Source: Bromus sterilis (Eukaryota; Streptophyta; Magnoliopsida; Poales; Poaceae). From it: a stretch of 64,000 nucleotides of DNA. Under the pieces are notes generated by a model, which had not been told where the DNA came from, ran no database searches, and was given only the letters and a program-made list of their open reading frames with translations. A program made the translations under genes and the position numbers. The stretch spans positions 62,359,016-62,423,015 of the forward strand of contig OX465597.1 in the NCBI GenBank assembly GCA_950022295.1, read 5' to 3'. Shown here piece after piece: positions 33,691 to 47,100 of this stretch (the first letter of the stretch is position 1; each line of letters opens with the position of its first letter).

Positions 33691-34763
33691 CTCTTGGTCA
33701 CTTTACTCGACATTACACCCCATCATAATTAAGAAGCATGAATAAGATTTTATCTCCATAGGAGAGTTTGAATCTGCATAACCCTGTGTCTCCTGTTACC
33801 ATCATCATCGATCACTTAACTAGGACACCCTATGGAGGGATTCGCCGGAATCATCTCCGACACACAACTTTTAGGGTTAACCCTTTTCGGGATACCCTTG
33901 TTGTAGGCGCCACTCCCCACACCCAACTTGTTCATCTGGATTTAGCAATTCGATGACTGACACTGATCTTCGTACATGTGGATACCTTGGAGGCATCACA
34001 TTATGGTTCTAAGGATGAACCATTCGATGGAACTGAGTGGAGTTGTTCGAGGGATCCATGAGGAGACGCATACGCGCATCGCCAACTCTTCTTCCGCTGT
34101 CGTGACTATGCGTCTAGTGGTAAACCCTGATTACGTGATCTATCTCCAACAATATAATCTTAGGTGCACGGTATAAGAATTTAATTTAGCGGTAGCGTAG
34201 TGTACCACGTTCCCTAACAATATGGTGATTACGTGGGATGTTTCTGATGACATTGATAGTTGTTGAAGTTGAGCAACTACGTCGTGGTGGTGTTGTAGTT
34301 CTATCGTTTGTTGGCATGAACACGAAGGAGGCACCACTTAAGTCTAGTTGAGCTACTTGTTGTTTTTAATCCTTTTTTCTTTGTAAAGAGTATTACGACA
34401 AAATCAATGAAATTGATGTTCACTTTTATTTGATGCCTCTGATTGAATAATCGTTATAATGCCCATCGAATTTTGTATCTCGCTTTGCACATAGTTAAAC
34501 AAAAGCGCTCTTTAGTGAAATCAATTATAAAGCTTTTGAAAAATGTTTTGAGCATTTTAAGAAATATTTACTTGTGCTTTCACGTTGTTCTTATAGTAGA
34601 TAAATAAACTCTATATAGTTTTAGTTAACTTCTTTGTTACATTTGGCACTTACGTCATAGATGCAACATGCACTCTATAAAGAATTTAGGCTTTAGTTTA
34701 TCATATTGTTCATAAAAACATGTTTCCCATTAACAATGTAAGGCGAACAAAATAAAAGTTATA
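33691..34763. other. Intergenic stretch upstream of TRM5, nothing recognised
   Basis: About 1.07 kb between the Angela-like LTR and the MITE. Short ORFs on both strands (for example 33768-33956) show no domain. The last 300 bp are AT-rich. It could be old repeat sequence. Confidence 0.4.
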
Positions 34764-34905
34764 CTCCCTTCGTTTATAAATATAGAATATCTTAAATCTT
34801 TAATATAAACTATATATAGATTGAAATGAGTGAACAATATATTAAAATGTGTTTATATATATTTATTTAATATTTTTAGAGTATTATAATTATGAACGGA
34901 GGGAG
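34764..34905. mobile_element. Stowaway MITE upstream of TRM5
   Basis: 142 bp starting CTCCCTTCG and ending CGGAGGGAG, flanked by TA (34762-34763 and 34906-34907). AT-rich and without coding capacity. It lies about 125 bp before the candidate TATA box of TRM5. Confidence 0.85.
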
Positions 34906-35029
34906 TATCATATGTACCAGAGGTCCTCTATGTACTAGTTTACTTAATTTTTCTTTGTTTTTTGAACGTATACTTTTTCTTTGTTGTATCTGATATTTCC
35001 ACAAAAGGCGGGTCATCTAGTCCGTCCAT

Positions 35030-35038
35030 CTATATACC
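35030..35038 (+). promoter_or_regulatory. Candidate TATA box of TRM5
   Basis: CTATATACC lies 114 bp before the TRM5 start codon, which would place transcription start near 35065 and give a 5' UTR of about 90 bp. It is a sequence pattern only. Confidence 0.4.
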
Positions 35039-35151
35039 AAAGCAACCGGTGATTTCGAATAAACGGACCTGATCTTCTGGACAAACTATACTTTGCTCTA
35101 ATAACCTGCACCTGATCCGGAGTGCACTTCCCGTGCTTCACCCCCAATTCC

Positions 35152-38100
35152 ATGGCGACGCCGCCGCCGCTCCTCCGACTCCACCCCCACCGCATCCTCC
35201 CTCGCCTCCGCCGCTTCACCTCTGGCCGCCTCCTTTCCCGCCTCCATTTCAAATCCCTCTACGCCACTAACTCCACCTCAGAAGCCGCCCCAACCCCGCC
35301 TCCCCACGGACCCTCGCTCCGCCGCGGTCGCCCAACGACAGGCCAACCTCCCGAAGAGCCCCTCTCATTCTCGCGCACATTCGACCTCGCGGCCCTCCGC
35401 GTCCCCGCCGCCGCCTGCGCGTCCCTCGAGCGCCGCCTTCGCGGCCATTTGCTCAACTGGCCCCGGGTCCGCAACATCGCCCGCCTCCCCAACGACGACG
35501 GCGACGGCTTCCTATCTCCCTCCGCGTCACCCGTATCCTCCCCCGCCCTCCCGCCGACCGCGGTGGCGCGCCGCGAGAAGCTGGCCCGCGAGTTCAATGC
35601 CCGCGGCTTCGTGGAGTTCCCCATCCTCGCCAAGATGTCACGGCCCGCCGGGCGGACGCGAAGGGAGAAGAAGGGGAGAGGAGCCGGAGGCAAGGAAACC
35701 AAGTGCGAGAAAGACAAGGTGTATGTGGTGGAGGTTCTGGGGCAGGGAGGGGAGGACGACGAAGACGAATGGGAGTGTTTAGTTGGGGAGGAGGGATTCG
35801 GGAAGGGCGCGTGGCGAGGTGAGCCCACCCGGCTGCTGCTGCTGGATGAGGGTCACGCCAAGAGGAAAGTTGATGAGCTCCCGGAGGCCGTCAAGGTGAT
35901 GATATCTGGTGCCCTCCCCCCTAACAGTAGCTGTTCAGTATAGAAACATAGCTTAGGGAAGTTTCTTACTGAATGCTTTTGTGGAGATTGAACAATGGTT
36001 GAATGAAGACTGGTGCGATGTGCTGTGGTTCTCAGCAGTCAGCATGTTGTACCACCTTACATTATTCAACCGCAGATATGTTACTGGTTTTAGTTGCCAC
36101 TTTTGCAGGTTGTGTTAGAAGATGAAGGCAAGCAGGGTGGATCTTTTGCCTATGAGCTTGTACAATGCCAGCTAACCCTGTTCTATGATTACTGGCCTAT
36201 GAATGAGGTAACATAACATCCTTTGAAAAGTCAGTTTTTTTTCTCTTTCAGCAATTGTGAAACATTATCATTACTCCCTCCATTCCAAAATAACTGTCGC
36301 AGCCTTAGTATAATTTTATACTAAAGCTAGTACAAAGTTGAGACAGTTATTTTGGAACGGAGGGAATACAATCTAAAAATCCCCGCCTTACAAAAACTTG
36401 ACCATGATTTGTGTTGAAGGTTGAAACCCCTGAAACTGGCTTCATGTGGCGTCTCATTTCCAACAGAATCCACTAGTTAACTACATGGAAGCTGATACAT
36501 ACAAATTTGCTCCAGAATCAAACAAAGATAGTTATAAGTTTTGTTTCATTGGGCAGTGTTTCCTAGGCATGGCAAGATTACTTAGCATCTGTAACAAACA
36601 TTAAGACTTACAAGGAACTGACAGTTTTCTAGGATCACTAGTTTACTACAACAACAAAGCCTATCAGTTTTCTAGGATCCCTAGTTTACTAATGAAGAAA
36701 ATAAATGTCAATGTGAAGAACTTTCCATTTTATTTTGTAATGATCTGGCCAGATCTGGGCCACTAGCATGTCCGCGCAGCTCTGCACCCGCCGCTGCGCG
36801 CTTACAACAGCCACGGCTGCAAGCCCAGCCATGCGCCCGCTTGTGGAAAGATCCAGCAGGACACAGACTTCCCACACACGACTGCAGTCTCTGCCACTGT
36901 ATGCTCGCCATGTCGCTAGTCTTAACTCCATCGCTTCTCCACCGAGCTCGAGCTCAAGAGAACGCTGTGTCGCCGTTGCTGTGAGCTCTGCTGCCCATGA
37001 GCGTGCAGTGCGTCACCACAACGAGCTGACCAAGCCCCAATGCAGCTGTAGCTGCATGGGCTTTGCCTGGGGGCGTCTTTGCCAGCGGCAACAGGAAGAA
37101 GCAGGTCAAGAGGGTGGTGGCTACAGGGCTTGGTTCGCTGCCAAGTCCCCTAGGTTAGAGCAACACAGAGGCCTGGTGTCGTGAGAGTATTCCCCAGGTT
37201 AAAAGGAAAATATCAATTGGACATTGATGGGAATTTAGCATCATAACCTTTTCTTTATTAATTCTGGTCTTTTGGTTCCAAAATTTAAGTTCTGTGGGTG
37301 TTCTAGAATCCTAACTCGTGGAACCTGATTTGTTGGGCTTCTCTTTTGTATTGGTATCTAATGATTGTGCTGTCCAGGTAACACTGCCTTTGCAAATTCA
37401 GGATTCAGGAAAATAAATCAACCTGTTCAGGTAGATTTAACTGTCATTACACCGGGCCTGTTTCTAGTTCTGGTAGTATTCAGTTCTTAGTTCAGAGATG
37501 TGCTAACATAAAATACCATCAATATTTTTTGTGTGTCCTTGTATTGGCAAGAAAAAAAGATATGGTCAGATAGTTGCCACTTGCCACCTATAGAGTGTTG
37601 TATGACTAATGTTTTGCTACTGATATGGCAAATCTGCAACATTTGTTTTCTCTGTTCTGTCCAGAAGCTAATGCATCGTGACAGAAACATCTATAAATTT
37701 CTCTAGGAGAACTTCAGAGATTCACGTGAACGTTCTGGAAACATGAGACTATATTAGCATGTTTGTGCATCATTATTTCTCCATTCCATTAGATGTGTTG
37801 ATCCCAAAGTTAAAAAAAGTGTTAGGCGTCTATTGTGCGTTTTGCCACAGCTTTGTGCTTTTCTGACCAAAACGCATGCTTAAGCATAATTGTGTGCACA
37901 TTAAGCGCAATGAGAGCTAGGCGCGCCTTTTGAACTATGGGTGATCTATGTGGTGCACATGAACTATGGTTTAAGCAATTTGATTCTTGTGTAGGTCTTG
38001 GAGGCATTGCTTCCTGAAGGGATAATCATTCCTGCAGGCTTTGAGACAGTTGGACATATTGCCCACTTGAACTTGAGGGATGAACACTTACCTTATAAGA

Positions 38101-41100
38101 CACTTATAGCTCAGGTAATGTCTCATTAGATAACATCTTGTTTCTTAACCATATTTTGAATCTGTTCTTAATTCAAACACAACTTGATTCGACATGCAGG
38201 TCGTTCTAGACAAAAACAAGCCAAAGATCCAAACCGTTGTCAATAAGATTGATGCTATTCAAAATGATTACAGAACTATGCATCTTGAAATCTTAGATGG
38301 CCAAGATTCCCTTGTTACAACAGTTATTGAGAGTGGCCTTCGTTTTCAAGTTGATCTTGCAGCAGTGTATGTTATCCGTACCTGTTCTGTTTGTTCTGGC
38401 CACATTCCAGAATTTTGTCATTCTTAAATCACAATAAAGTTAGTTTCATTGTTAGCATAAAAAGATGCAAGTACATTAATGTGAAGCCTTCGGTTTTTAT
38501 GATGTGTTCCTGTGCTATAGAGAGTCATTGAGGGTGGCTTAATTTCCCAAGTTGATCTTGCAACAGTGTATGTTCTTATCTGTACTTGTTCTGTTTGTTT
38601 TGGCCACATTTTGATTTTTCTGTTATTCTTAAACCTCAAATCACAATAACGGTGGTTTCATTGTTAGCATAAAAAGATGCAAGTTCATTAATGTGAAGCC
38701 TTCGGTTTTAATGATGTGTTACTATGCCATAGTTTAGTAGGGAACTACCTACTTTATTCTAGTCACAGTTGTCCAACTTAGCCTACCATGACTTGGTTTC
38801 AATATCTTATGGGTTTCAGCTCTAGCCTACCCCAACTTGTTTGGGACTGACAGGCTTTGTTGTTGTAGTTGTTCAACCAAAATCCTATCTTCCTTTTTTA
38901 TTCATAAGCTATTAAGAAGTCAAAGTGTCAAACCTTTGTCAAATTCAACGCTAATCTAGATAACCTTGGATATGCCTAGTATCTAAATAGGTCAATTGAA
39001 AATGTACTGCATTCTCATGTCCCTCATGAGGATTTACTGCTTCTGTTAAAAACATGACATACCATGTAATCCCTCCGTCTGAAATTACTTGATGTAGTTT
39101 TAGTTTAAGTTTAGTTCACACTTGAACTAAAACCATGTCAAGTAATTCCGAACGGAGGGAGTATTTAATTATCCCAACTTTGACCATAAAAGCTACATAA
39201 GATGCTCATGTGAAACTGATAATACTTTTAGTCAAAAATACATTTTTTGTGCACTAATTTACTATTTTTCCTAGCGTATAAATATAAAAGTGATGCTCAA
39301 GTAGCATGCAAATAGGCATGAACTGATGATTTACTAACACACGGTGCAAAATCAGGAAAGTTTTAATGCCTCAGGAGCAAACACAATAAGAGTTATTTTT
39401 TCCACACTTCACCAAAAGGAAAGGATTAGACTGAATTAATGTCTGGCTTCCTAGGCTTGATGTTGGCACTTGTTATCCTAAACTTCCCACTTGGGACTAA
39501 TTTGATCAGTACCAGACTACCATGCATTGGTGGGCCAAACTGGGCTGGTAACAAACAAATTTATCTAGAGCTTCATAAATTGCAACAGTAGGAAAAGATG
39601 CTTTGGTGGGCCACTAACTTTCACCTCATATCTTGCCTGGTTAAGGATCATAATTCATCAAGCATGATATGTGCAAATAGTATCTTATATATAGAAAGAA
39701 ATGTGAAATCCAAGTTTTTTCGGTGAAACTAGCAGCTTACTTTTAGATTGTTGTCATGGGACAAAATTCTCTTCACTATTATTGAGGAAAACTGGACGGC
39801 GGTGTCCGGTTCAAAGTATACTTGTTTTTGAAATGCGAATTCCATTTGCTTGGAGAGTGGAGACCACAGCACTCAACACACAATGCTCTATGCTGTTGAC
39901 ACAATTTGTGAATCCGAAAACCTGTTACTATAATCTAGTGTCTTGTTCGTGTCTGGTTTCGAAAATTAAGTATGTTTTGTCCTAAGTGCAGATTAATTTT
40001 TCAAGTGTTTGTTTGTTCTCTAATCTTATAATGTTTTTCTTTCCCGTATGAATGACTAGTGATGATCTAGTGCAGCTATTGGAATTCTAGATTATCAACA
40101 GAAAGGCAGAGGCTTGTCAACAGTATCTTTCAAAATTCTGATGTTGTATGTAAGTTCCAGCTCTGCTTGTTTTGACTATATAAGGTTTTGATGAATATTG
40201 GTGTTTGATTACTGAACAACTTAGATTTTTTTATTCCCACATAACATGGTGAAACTCCTAGGCCAGGCTGCATTGCCCATGTTGGCCCTAATTCATGCAT
40301 CATGACATTGTTGAATAGTTGTCAACAAACTTTACAATTGAATGTTGCTAATGTCATGTTGAAGCTGGCCATTTTGCTAAACTGAGTATTTCTCTTAACC
40401 TTACTTCCCCTCACAGAACCAATTATTTGATGTTGCATCCTCATGCAGGTGACGTGTTCTCTGGTGTTGGTCCGATAGCAATTTCAGCTGCAAAAAAAGT
40501 CAAATATGTTTATGCAAATGACCTAAACCCAACTGCAGTTGAGTACCTCGAAAGAAACATTGTTCTTAACAAGCTTGAGAGAAAAATTGAGGTAATTGCC
40601 TATCGTACTTCAAAATATGTTAGGGTAGCACCCTTGCAGTTATTTTGTTTGTCTAGATCTACGCGGAAGATGTAGATCTGCTTATTAGAACTAGTCATGA
40701 TAGTCATCATAGTTAGCTGCAGTATTTATTTGGATAAATTTATACTCCCTCCGTAAACTAATATAAGATTTTTTAGATAACTAAAATAGTGATCTAAAAC
40801 ATCTTATATTTGTTTACAGAGGGAGTATTATTTATTAGATTAGATACTATCGAGTTCTATCAGGGGCTAACATCACTATCTATTTGGTAGTTGACCCACC
40901 TTTCAAAATTAAGCAATAAGATAGAATAGGTCAATCTAGTTTCTCCCTAGGCTCTTCCTCATAGTCCATGATCTCCTCCCTTCAAGCCAAGTTGGCCATC
41001 TTCTGTACGAGATCAGAATCCTCTTGTGCTTGTGCTGACCTTACTGTGAGCGTGTGGGTTTGTCATGTGCCCTAGTTATCCAATTAGAACAAAAAATCTC

Positions 41101-44100
41101 TAAATAAGGGTACAATCCTTGGTAGTTAGGGAAAAGTTAGGATCAGTTTCTGAGGAGACAAGCTATCCATCTCCGTATGTAAGGTAGGAATGTATACTCC
41201 ATAGTAATGAAGCGAAGAATGAATCTAAGTTATTTTCGGTCTTCTTTCTTAACAATATTACTAGTAGTAGTTATTTCTGGTATGGACGAGAGTATATGGC
41301 AGGTATAATTCATTGTTTAGTGTTTTTTTGCATCTTAATGAGTTTGAGGTGGAAGTTGCTAGTAATTAATCTTCTGTTAAGCAGGTATTTAACATGGATG
41401 CCAGAAGGTTTGTTGCTGCAATGTACTCAAGCCAACATGTGCATCCAGTCACACAAGTAGTAATGAATTTGCCTAAGGATGCTGCAGAATTTTTAGGTGA
41501 GTGTACTTTCCTGAGTAGTTACATATTTTTCCTTTTAATGGTATAAGCTGGATTGGCTTTACTATTAATGTTTTTCCTGGGCGAAATTTCCTTCAAGATG
41601 CTGTGGGATAGAAATTATACTGCAAGGGATCATATGCATGGGTTCTATCTATATCTTCTCCGTTGCTCGTTCTTTCTCATCATCTTGGGTATTTATGTCT
41701 TGTTAAAACAAAATGTACACTTGTTTGCACTGTTTGGAGTTGCTCTAGTCAGCAAGGGCGCGTTGGTAGCCTGCAGCAGGCCGAAACAGGCCCGCGTGGT
41801 GCAGTCTGGATGCGTTTGGTAGCCTGCGTTGCACCCAAATTCCGGTCCACACGAACCTCAAAGCACTCCCTGGCTAGGCTGAGGGGAACGACCAAATCGA
41901 CAGTTTTTGCCTAACCAGGCCCGATCGAGCCACCTCCCGCACGCAGCTTGCACGCGTGGGAAAGCGCGAGAGACAACGGGAAGGATCATATCTTCCCCTC
42001 TCGCTCCCATCATCGCACCGTTGCTTTCACACGCACTCCACTCTCACTCTCACTGCCTCTTCTCCTCTCCCCAATGGCGGACCCCTAACCGCTCTGCCCA
42101 GTTCCAATCATCGTCACCGCTACCGCCAACTCCATCCATGAGCGGTGGATTGCGGGCCTTACCCAGCCTGGCATGAACCTCATGTCCAACCTCCGCACCT
42201 CGTCCCCAATCTACCACATGCCGCGGTCAGCGGCCATTGAACGACCGTCTTCTTTGATGCCGGTCACGCTAACTGCTTCGCTTCCGGCAGCGCCTTGGAG
42301 GCTATGCCATCAGGGAGCACATCGGAGGCGATGGCCTTGGGCATTGCCACGGCCGTGGCCGTGGTCGGAATGGTGCTTTTTACCCCCATTCGAGGGTTTT
42401 CTGCCTTCACTCCGGCCATGTCCGTGGGGGTCGCAGCCAAGGCATCCACGGCGGTGGGCACCTCCTCCACCACGCGCGCAACCAGGAGCAGCACGGAAGT
42501 CGCCAACACCCATGCCATTGACCTCGCGCATCGGTGGCATCGTCCTCAGGCAACCGCTTCGGCCGCGCAGCTAGGGTTCGGTCCTTCGGCGGCAACCGCT
42601 CCTTCTCCGGCCCGGGCGATAAGTTGTACTACATCCTATTGCACTCTTGCTCTGTTTAGGCTTGATTCAATTCGATTCGGTTTAGACCGCAGTTCATCAT
42701 TCTTGCCCTGTTTAGGTGGTGATGCTAGGTTACTCATTATGTACGTGCTAGATTGTTAGGTCTTAGGTACGTAGATAGAGTATGATCAGCATGCATGTCA
42801 TAAAGTGGTATAGGTATGTTCTTTTTGGCCACATGTGCATGATCGGTGGCATAAAGATATTATTGGCCATGTCTATGATTAGTGATCGTTGGGGACCTGG
42901 TAGACGTCAAGAGGCAAGGTGATCGGATTATCCTGGTCAAGCTGGTCGTTGGGGACCTAGTTCTCAATGTTATCAGCGCCTATGCCCCGCAAGTAGGCCA
43001 CAGTGAGAGCACCAAGTTGGAGTTCTGGGAATGCCTGGAGGACTTGGTTAGGAGTGTTCCTATTGGCGAGCGGCTCTTCATAGGAGGAGACCTTAATGGC
43101 CATGTGAAAGGATCGGAATGTCGACTAGAGGGGGGGGGGGTGAATAGGCGACTAACACTTTTTAAACTTTTCTTAACAACTTAGGCTCAACAAGGAATAT
43201 AGGTTGTCTAGATATGCAACTATGTGAGCAACCTATATGCCAACTACTACGGTAAAACAAACAAGCAATAAATAAGCAAGGAAAGTAACTTGCACAAAGT
43301 AAAGGTAAAAGGGAACACGGGAGACAAGGATATGTTTCCGAAGTTCCTTCTCTTTCAAGAAGTACGTCTCCGTTTGGAGAGGGTGAGGAGCACAATGCTC
43401 ACACGAAGCCAACGAGGGCCACCCTATTTCTCCTCACGCTCTTACCGATGTAAGATGCCGTGATCCACTACGAGGCGGCCTTGAAGGTGGCAACCAAACC
43501 TTTACAAACAAGGTTGGGTCAAACTCCACAACTGAATTGGAGGCTCCCAACGAAACCACGAAGCTTCACCACAATGGAATGTGGCTTCGAGGTGACCTCT
43601 TCCGTCTAGGGCACCAAAGCACCCAAGAGTAACAAGATCCACACGGGATTAGTGGGGGGGAATCAAATATCCTTTGGTGGAAGTGTAGATCGGGGCCTCC
43701 TCTTCCAAACCTTAGAGAATCAACAAGTTTTGATGGCTAGGGAGGGAGATCGGGCAAGAATGGAGCTTGGGCGTCAATGGAGGTGAGAGCAATAAGTGAG
43801 GTAAGTCTCAATGGGGAAGAAGACCCCCTTTTATAGGTGCTCTTAAATGCAGCCGTTGGCTGTCCACCAACCACGGTAGTACCGCTGCAGGAGCGGTACT
43901 ACCGCGCTGCGGTACTACCGGACCGAGAGCGGTACTACCGCTCTACGGTACTACCGATCCACGGTACTACCGAGCCCCAGTGCCGCCTCCACTACCGCAG
44001 AGTCCAGTGGGAATCCGGTAGTGGATGCGGTACTGGTCCACGGTACTACCGTGGAGCGGTACTACCGCTCCTAGAGCGGTACTACCGCCTTGACAGAACC

Positions 44101-47100
44101 AGGGAGCAACACCCAAGAGTCCCCACACCTCCACGACGCAAACGAAATATGTGGGTGCAGAAAGTGAGACCGTGTGATGATTCCACCCACCATTTCCAAC
44201 GCGGATCCCCTCTTCATAGTACGGTTTTCCTACGACTCAATTAACACAAAAGGAGGTCGAAAGAAAAACTCCGTCTTCACGTTCCGTACACCGAAGGGAT
44301 AATAACCGTCTTGTGCCAACAATGTCGTTATCTGAAATGCTCATTGCACCCGGTTAGTCCGCAAATGTATTGTCATCAATCACTAAAACCAATCAAGGGA
44401 AAACATGCCCTATCAATCTCCCCCTTTTTGGTGTATTGATGACAACACAAGATTTGCACAATAAAAGCAGGGAAATTTTAAAAAACAATATGCCATTAGT
44501 TTATAAACTATAGACAGGCTCCCCCTTGATGTGTGCATCATTTTAGATATGCCTCTGGAATGCAAGACACACACATAAGGAGGACACTCCCCCTATATTT
44601 TATAAACTAGGCCATACTAATCTAGACAAAACAAGTATGTGAGCATAAGGATAGCATGTCATAACATAGCACCACATAAACAAGACAATAAGAGTACGAA
44701 CATAAGATAACATATGTCTCACACCATATATCACGGAAGTCTCACAAGACGGACTAAAAACCAAAGCAAATAAACGGAGTTCACAAGCGGAGCAGATGAG
44801 ACAAATAAAACACGCTTGTGACTCGCCCACCCCTGAGAAGATGCAAATCGGAATCCTAGACCTCTCTCCCCCTTTGGCATCGAGACGCCAAAAAGGCAGA
44901 GAATGACCTAGCGTCCCAAGGTGATGAACTACTCGTCGTCCTGGTCGTAGTCCTCGTCATCGTCAGACTCCTCGGACGCCACTGCTGCCTCTGTGTCATC
45001 AGTAGCAGGCTGCTGAGTAGTGGACGAAGGGCCAGGCATGCCATCGGAGAGGTCCCATGCGCTGAACTGGGAGATCCACTTGTCCTCGGGAGTGATGCTC
45101 CGCTCGGACCCACTCGAGACGTGCATGCCCTGCTGTCTGTAGAAAGCCTTCTGCAGTCTCCTGTTCTTCTTTTCCCTCTCGTGGGCCTCATACAGGCGGT
45201 GCTGAACATCAGTCTGAAGGCAGAAGAGCTGCTTCACCTTCCTGGTGAGCTTGGCCGCCCAACCGGGCTGCTCCGGACCCTGTGCAGAAGACGAACCACC
45301 AGCACCAAAACTCGCACCAGAGCGTGTGCGGGGAACACTGCCTCCACCAGCCGCCTGCTCCTCCTGAATCTCCTCATCAGACCCGGCAGGTGAAGGGGAA
45401 CCAGGCGCAGGACCATGACCGCCAGCCCAGTTGTCCTTGATGCGCAGCTGAACCTCCTCGTGAGCAGTCAGAGGCCCAACTGGAAGGCGCTCAACAACAA
45501 AGGTGGCTGCCCACGTGATCTCGAATAGGACCTGAAGATACGGGCCATAGATGGGAACCTTACGTTCCAGCACAGCAGCAAGAAGCTCCTCCCACATGAT
45601 GTCACAGACATCCAAGGTCTGCGTGGTGCCCTTGTGCTCCTCACAGAGGAGGAGCATGTCCACCAGATGGCCGTGAACCATGTCCAGATTGCCCACACGG
45701 GGAAACAAAGAAGTCTGGAAAATGCGATGCATGATATCCAAGAACGGGCAAAGGATTACTCTGTACTTCTACTGTCCCTTGGCATCAATGTAAGGAATTG
45801 ACTTCTGATACGGCCCAAGCATGCTCTTGGGCTTGGCAGTGGCTGAAGCATAGGGGCTGACACCAACGGGCGCCTCTGACGTGGAGACGGGAATGTGTAA
45901 AGCTGTCATGAAGTCTCCCCATGTGCATCTGATTTGCTCGTCCTTGCACATCCAAATGATGGACCGATCAGTGTTATTGGTGAAGTACACTGTAGCATAG
46001 AACTGGGCAAGAAGCTCGGCATCGAACCGCTTGTTGAAAGAGATGATGTCCAGAATCCCAAACTGCTCGCAAAAAGCATATGCCTCTCCAAAGTAATCGG
46101 GGTGAGCCCGCATGTGTCGCAGCTGGACAGACTTCACGTGTGGAACAAACTTGTTCTTCCTGTGCATCATAACCTTGTGGAACACTTCCCTCTGAGTCTT
46201 GTTCCAGAACTGGGTGCCAACTAACTCTGGGTCTTGCTCTTCACGGTAAGGGTTGACACAACGATAGGCCCTGTACTCGGGGAGAGAAAGCTCTGCCACC
46301 TGCTTGACCGGTTCCTTCTTCTTGTGAGCAACCTTCTTGAAGTTGCTACCGGATTGACCCGGGGCCTTGCGCTTGGGATTCCGACGAGAGCCATCACCTG
46401 ACCAACATCAACAGAGAGAAACGGAAAAGCAAACCACATGAGATGCAAAAAGCCGGACACACGTGAACAAGGCAGGTCTGTTGGGGAGGTTTCAGATTGA
46501 GGGACCCCGGTAGTACCGCCCGAGGCACGGTAGTACCGTTCAACGGTAGTACCGCTGATCGTGCGGTAGTACCACGCAAGCGGTAGTACCACAACGGGAC
46601 CAGCGGTAGTACCGTCCTGGAGCAGAAGACACGGATCTGAGATCCGGTACTACCGGGGTTCCAAAATCTCAAACCACTCCAACACATCTACTCCATTCCT
46701 ATCTAGCAGTCTATCCATGTTCTCAAAATGCCTAGGCATAACCAAAAACCTAGTGGATCTACAAGTATTGCCGTAGCAACAAAGTTCAACAAAACTGAAC
46801 CAAGGAGGAAGAGAACGGGGGCAATACCGGTATCCATGGCACCCGGGGGGGATGGGGAATGATCCCACCGGAGAAGAACAAGGAAGGACGGCACGGATGC
46901 GGCACACCGGGAGGGGGCGCCGGGGTGGGCGCCGCTGCTGCAGAGGAGAGGAAAAACGAAACTGAAGGGGGAATGGGGAGGAACTCCCCGTACCGAAACT
47001 GAAGGAAGAACAAGGAAGGACGAAACGAAACTGCTGCTGGCGCGGTAGTACCGCGAGAGCGGTAGTACCGTGACAGCGGCGGTAGTACCGCCGGCAGCAG

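Noticed and set aside
35259..35828. 189-codon antisense ORF over TRM5 exon 1
   Set aside because: Shadow frame of GC-rich coding sequence; no domain.
36768..37184. 138-codon ORF in TRM5 intron 2
   Set aside because: No domain, no splice context; low-complexity GC-rich sequence. Kept only as an unexplained segment.
42173..42759. Overlapping ORFs in GC-rich intron DNA
   Set aside because: Open on both strands because of composition; no recognised protein.
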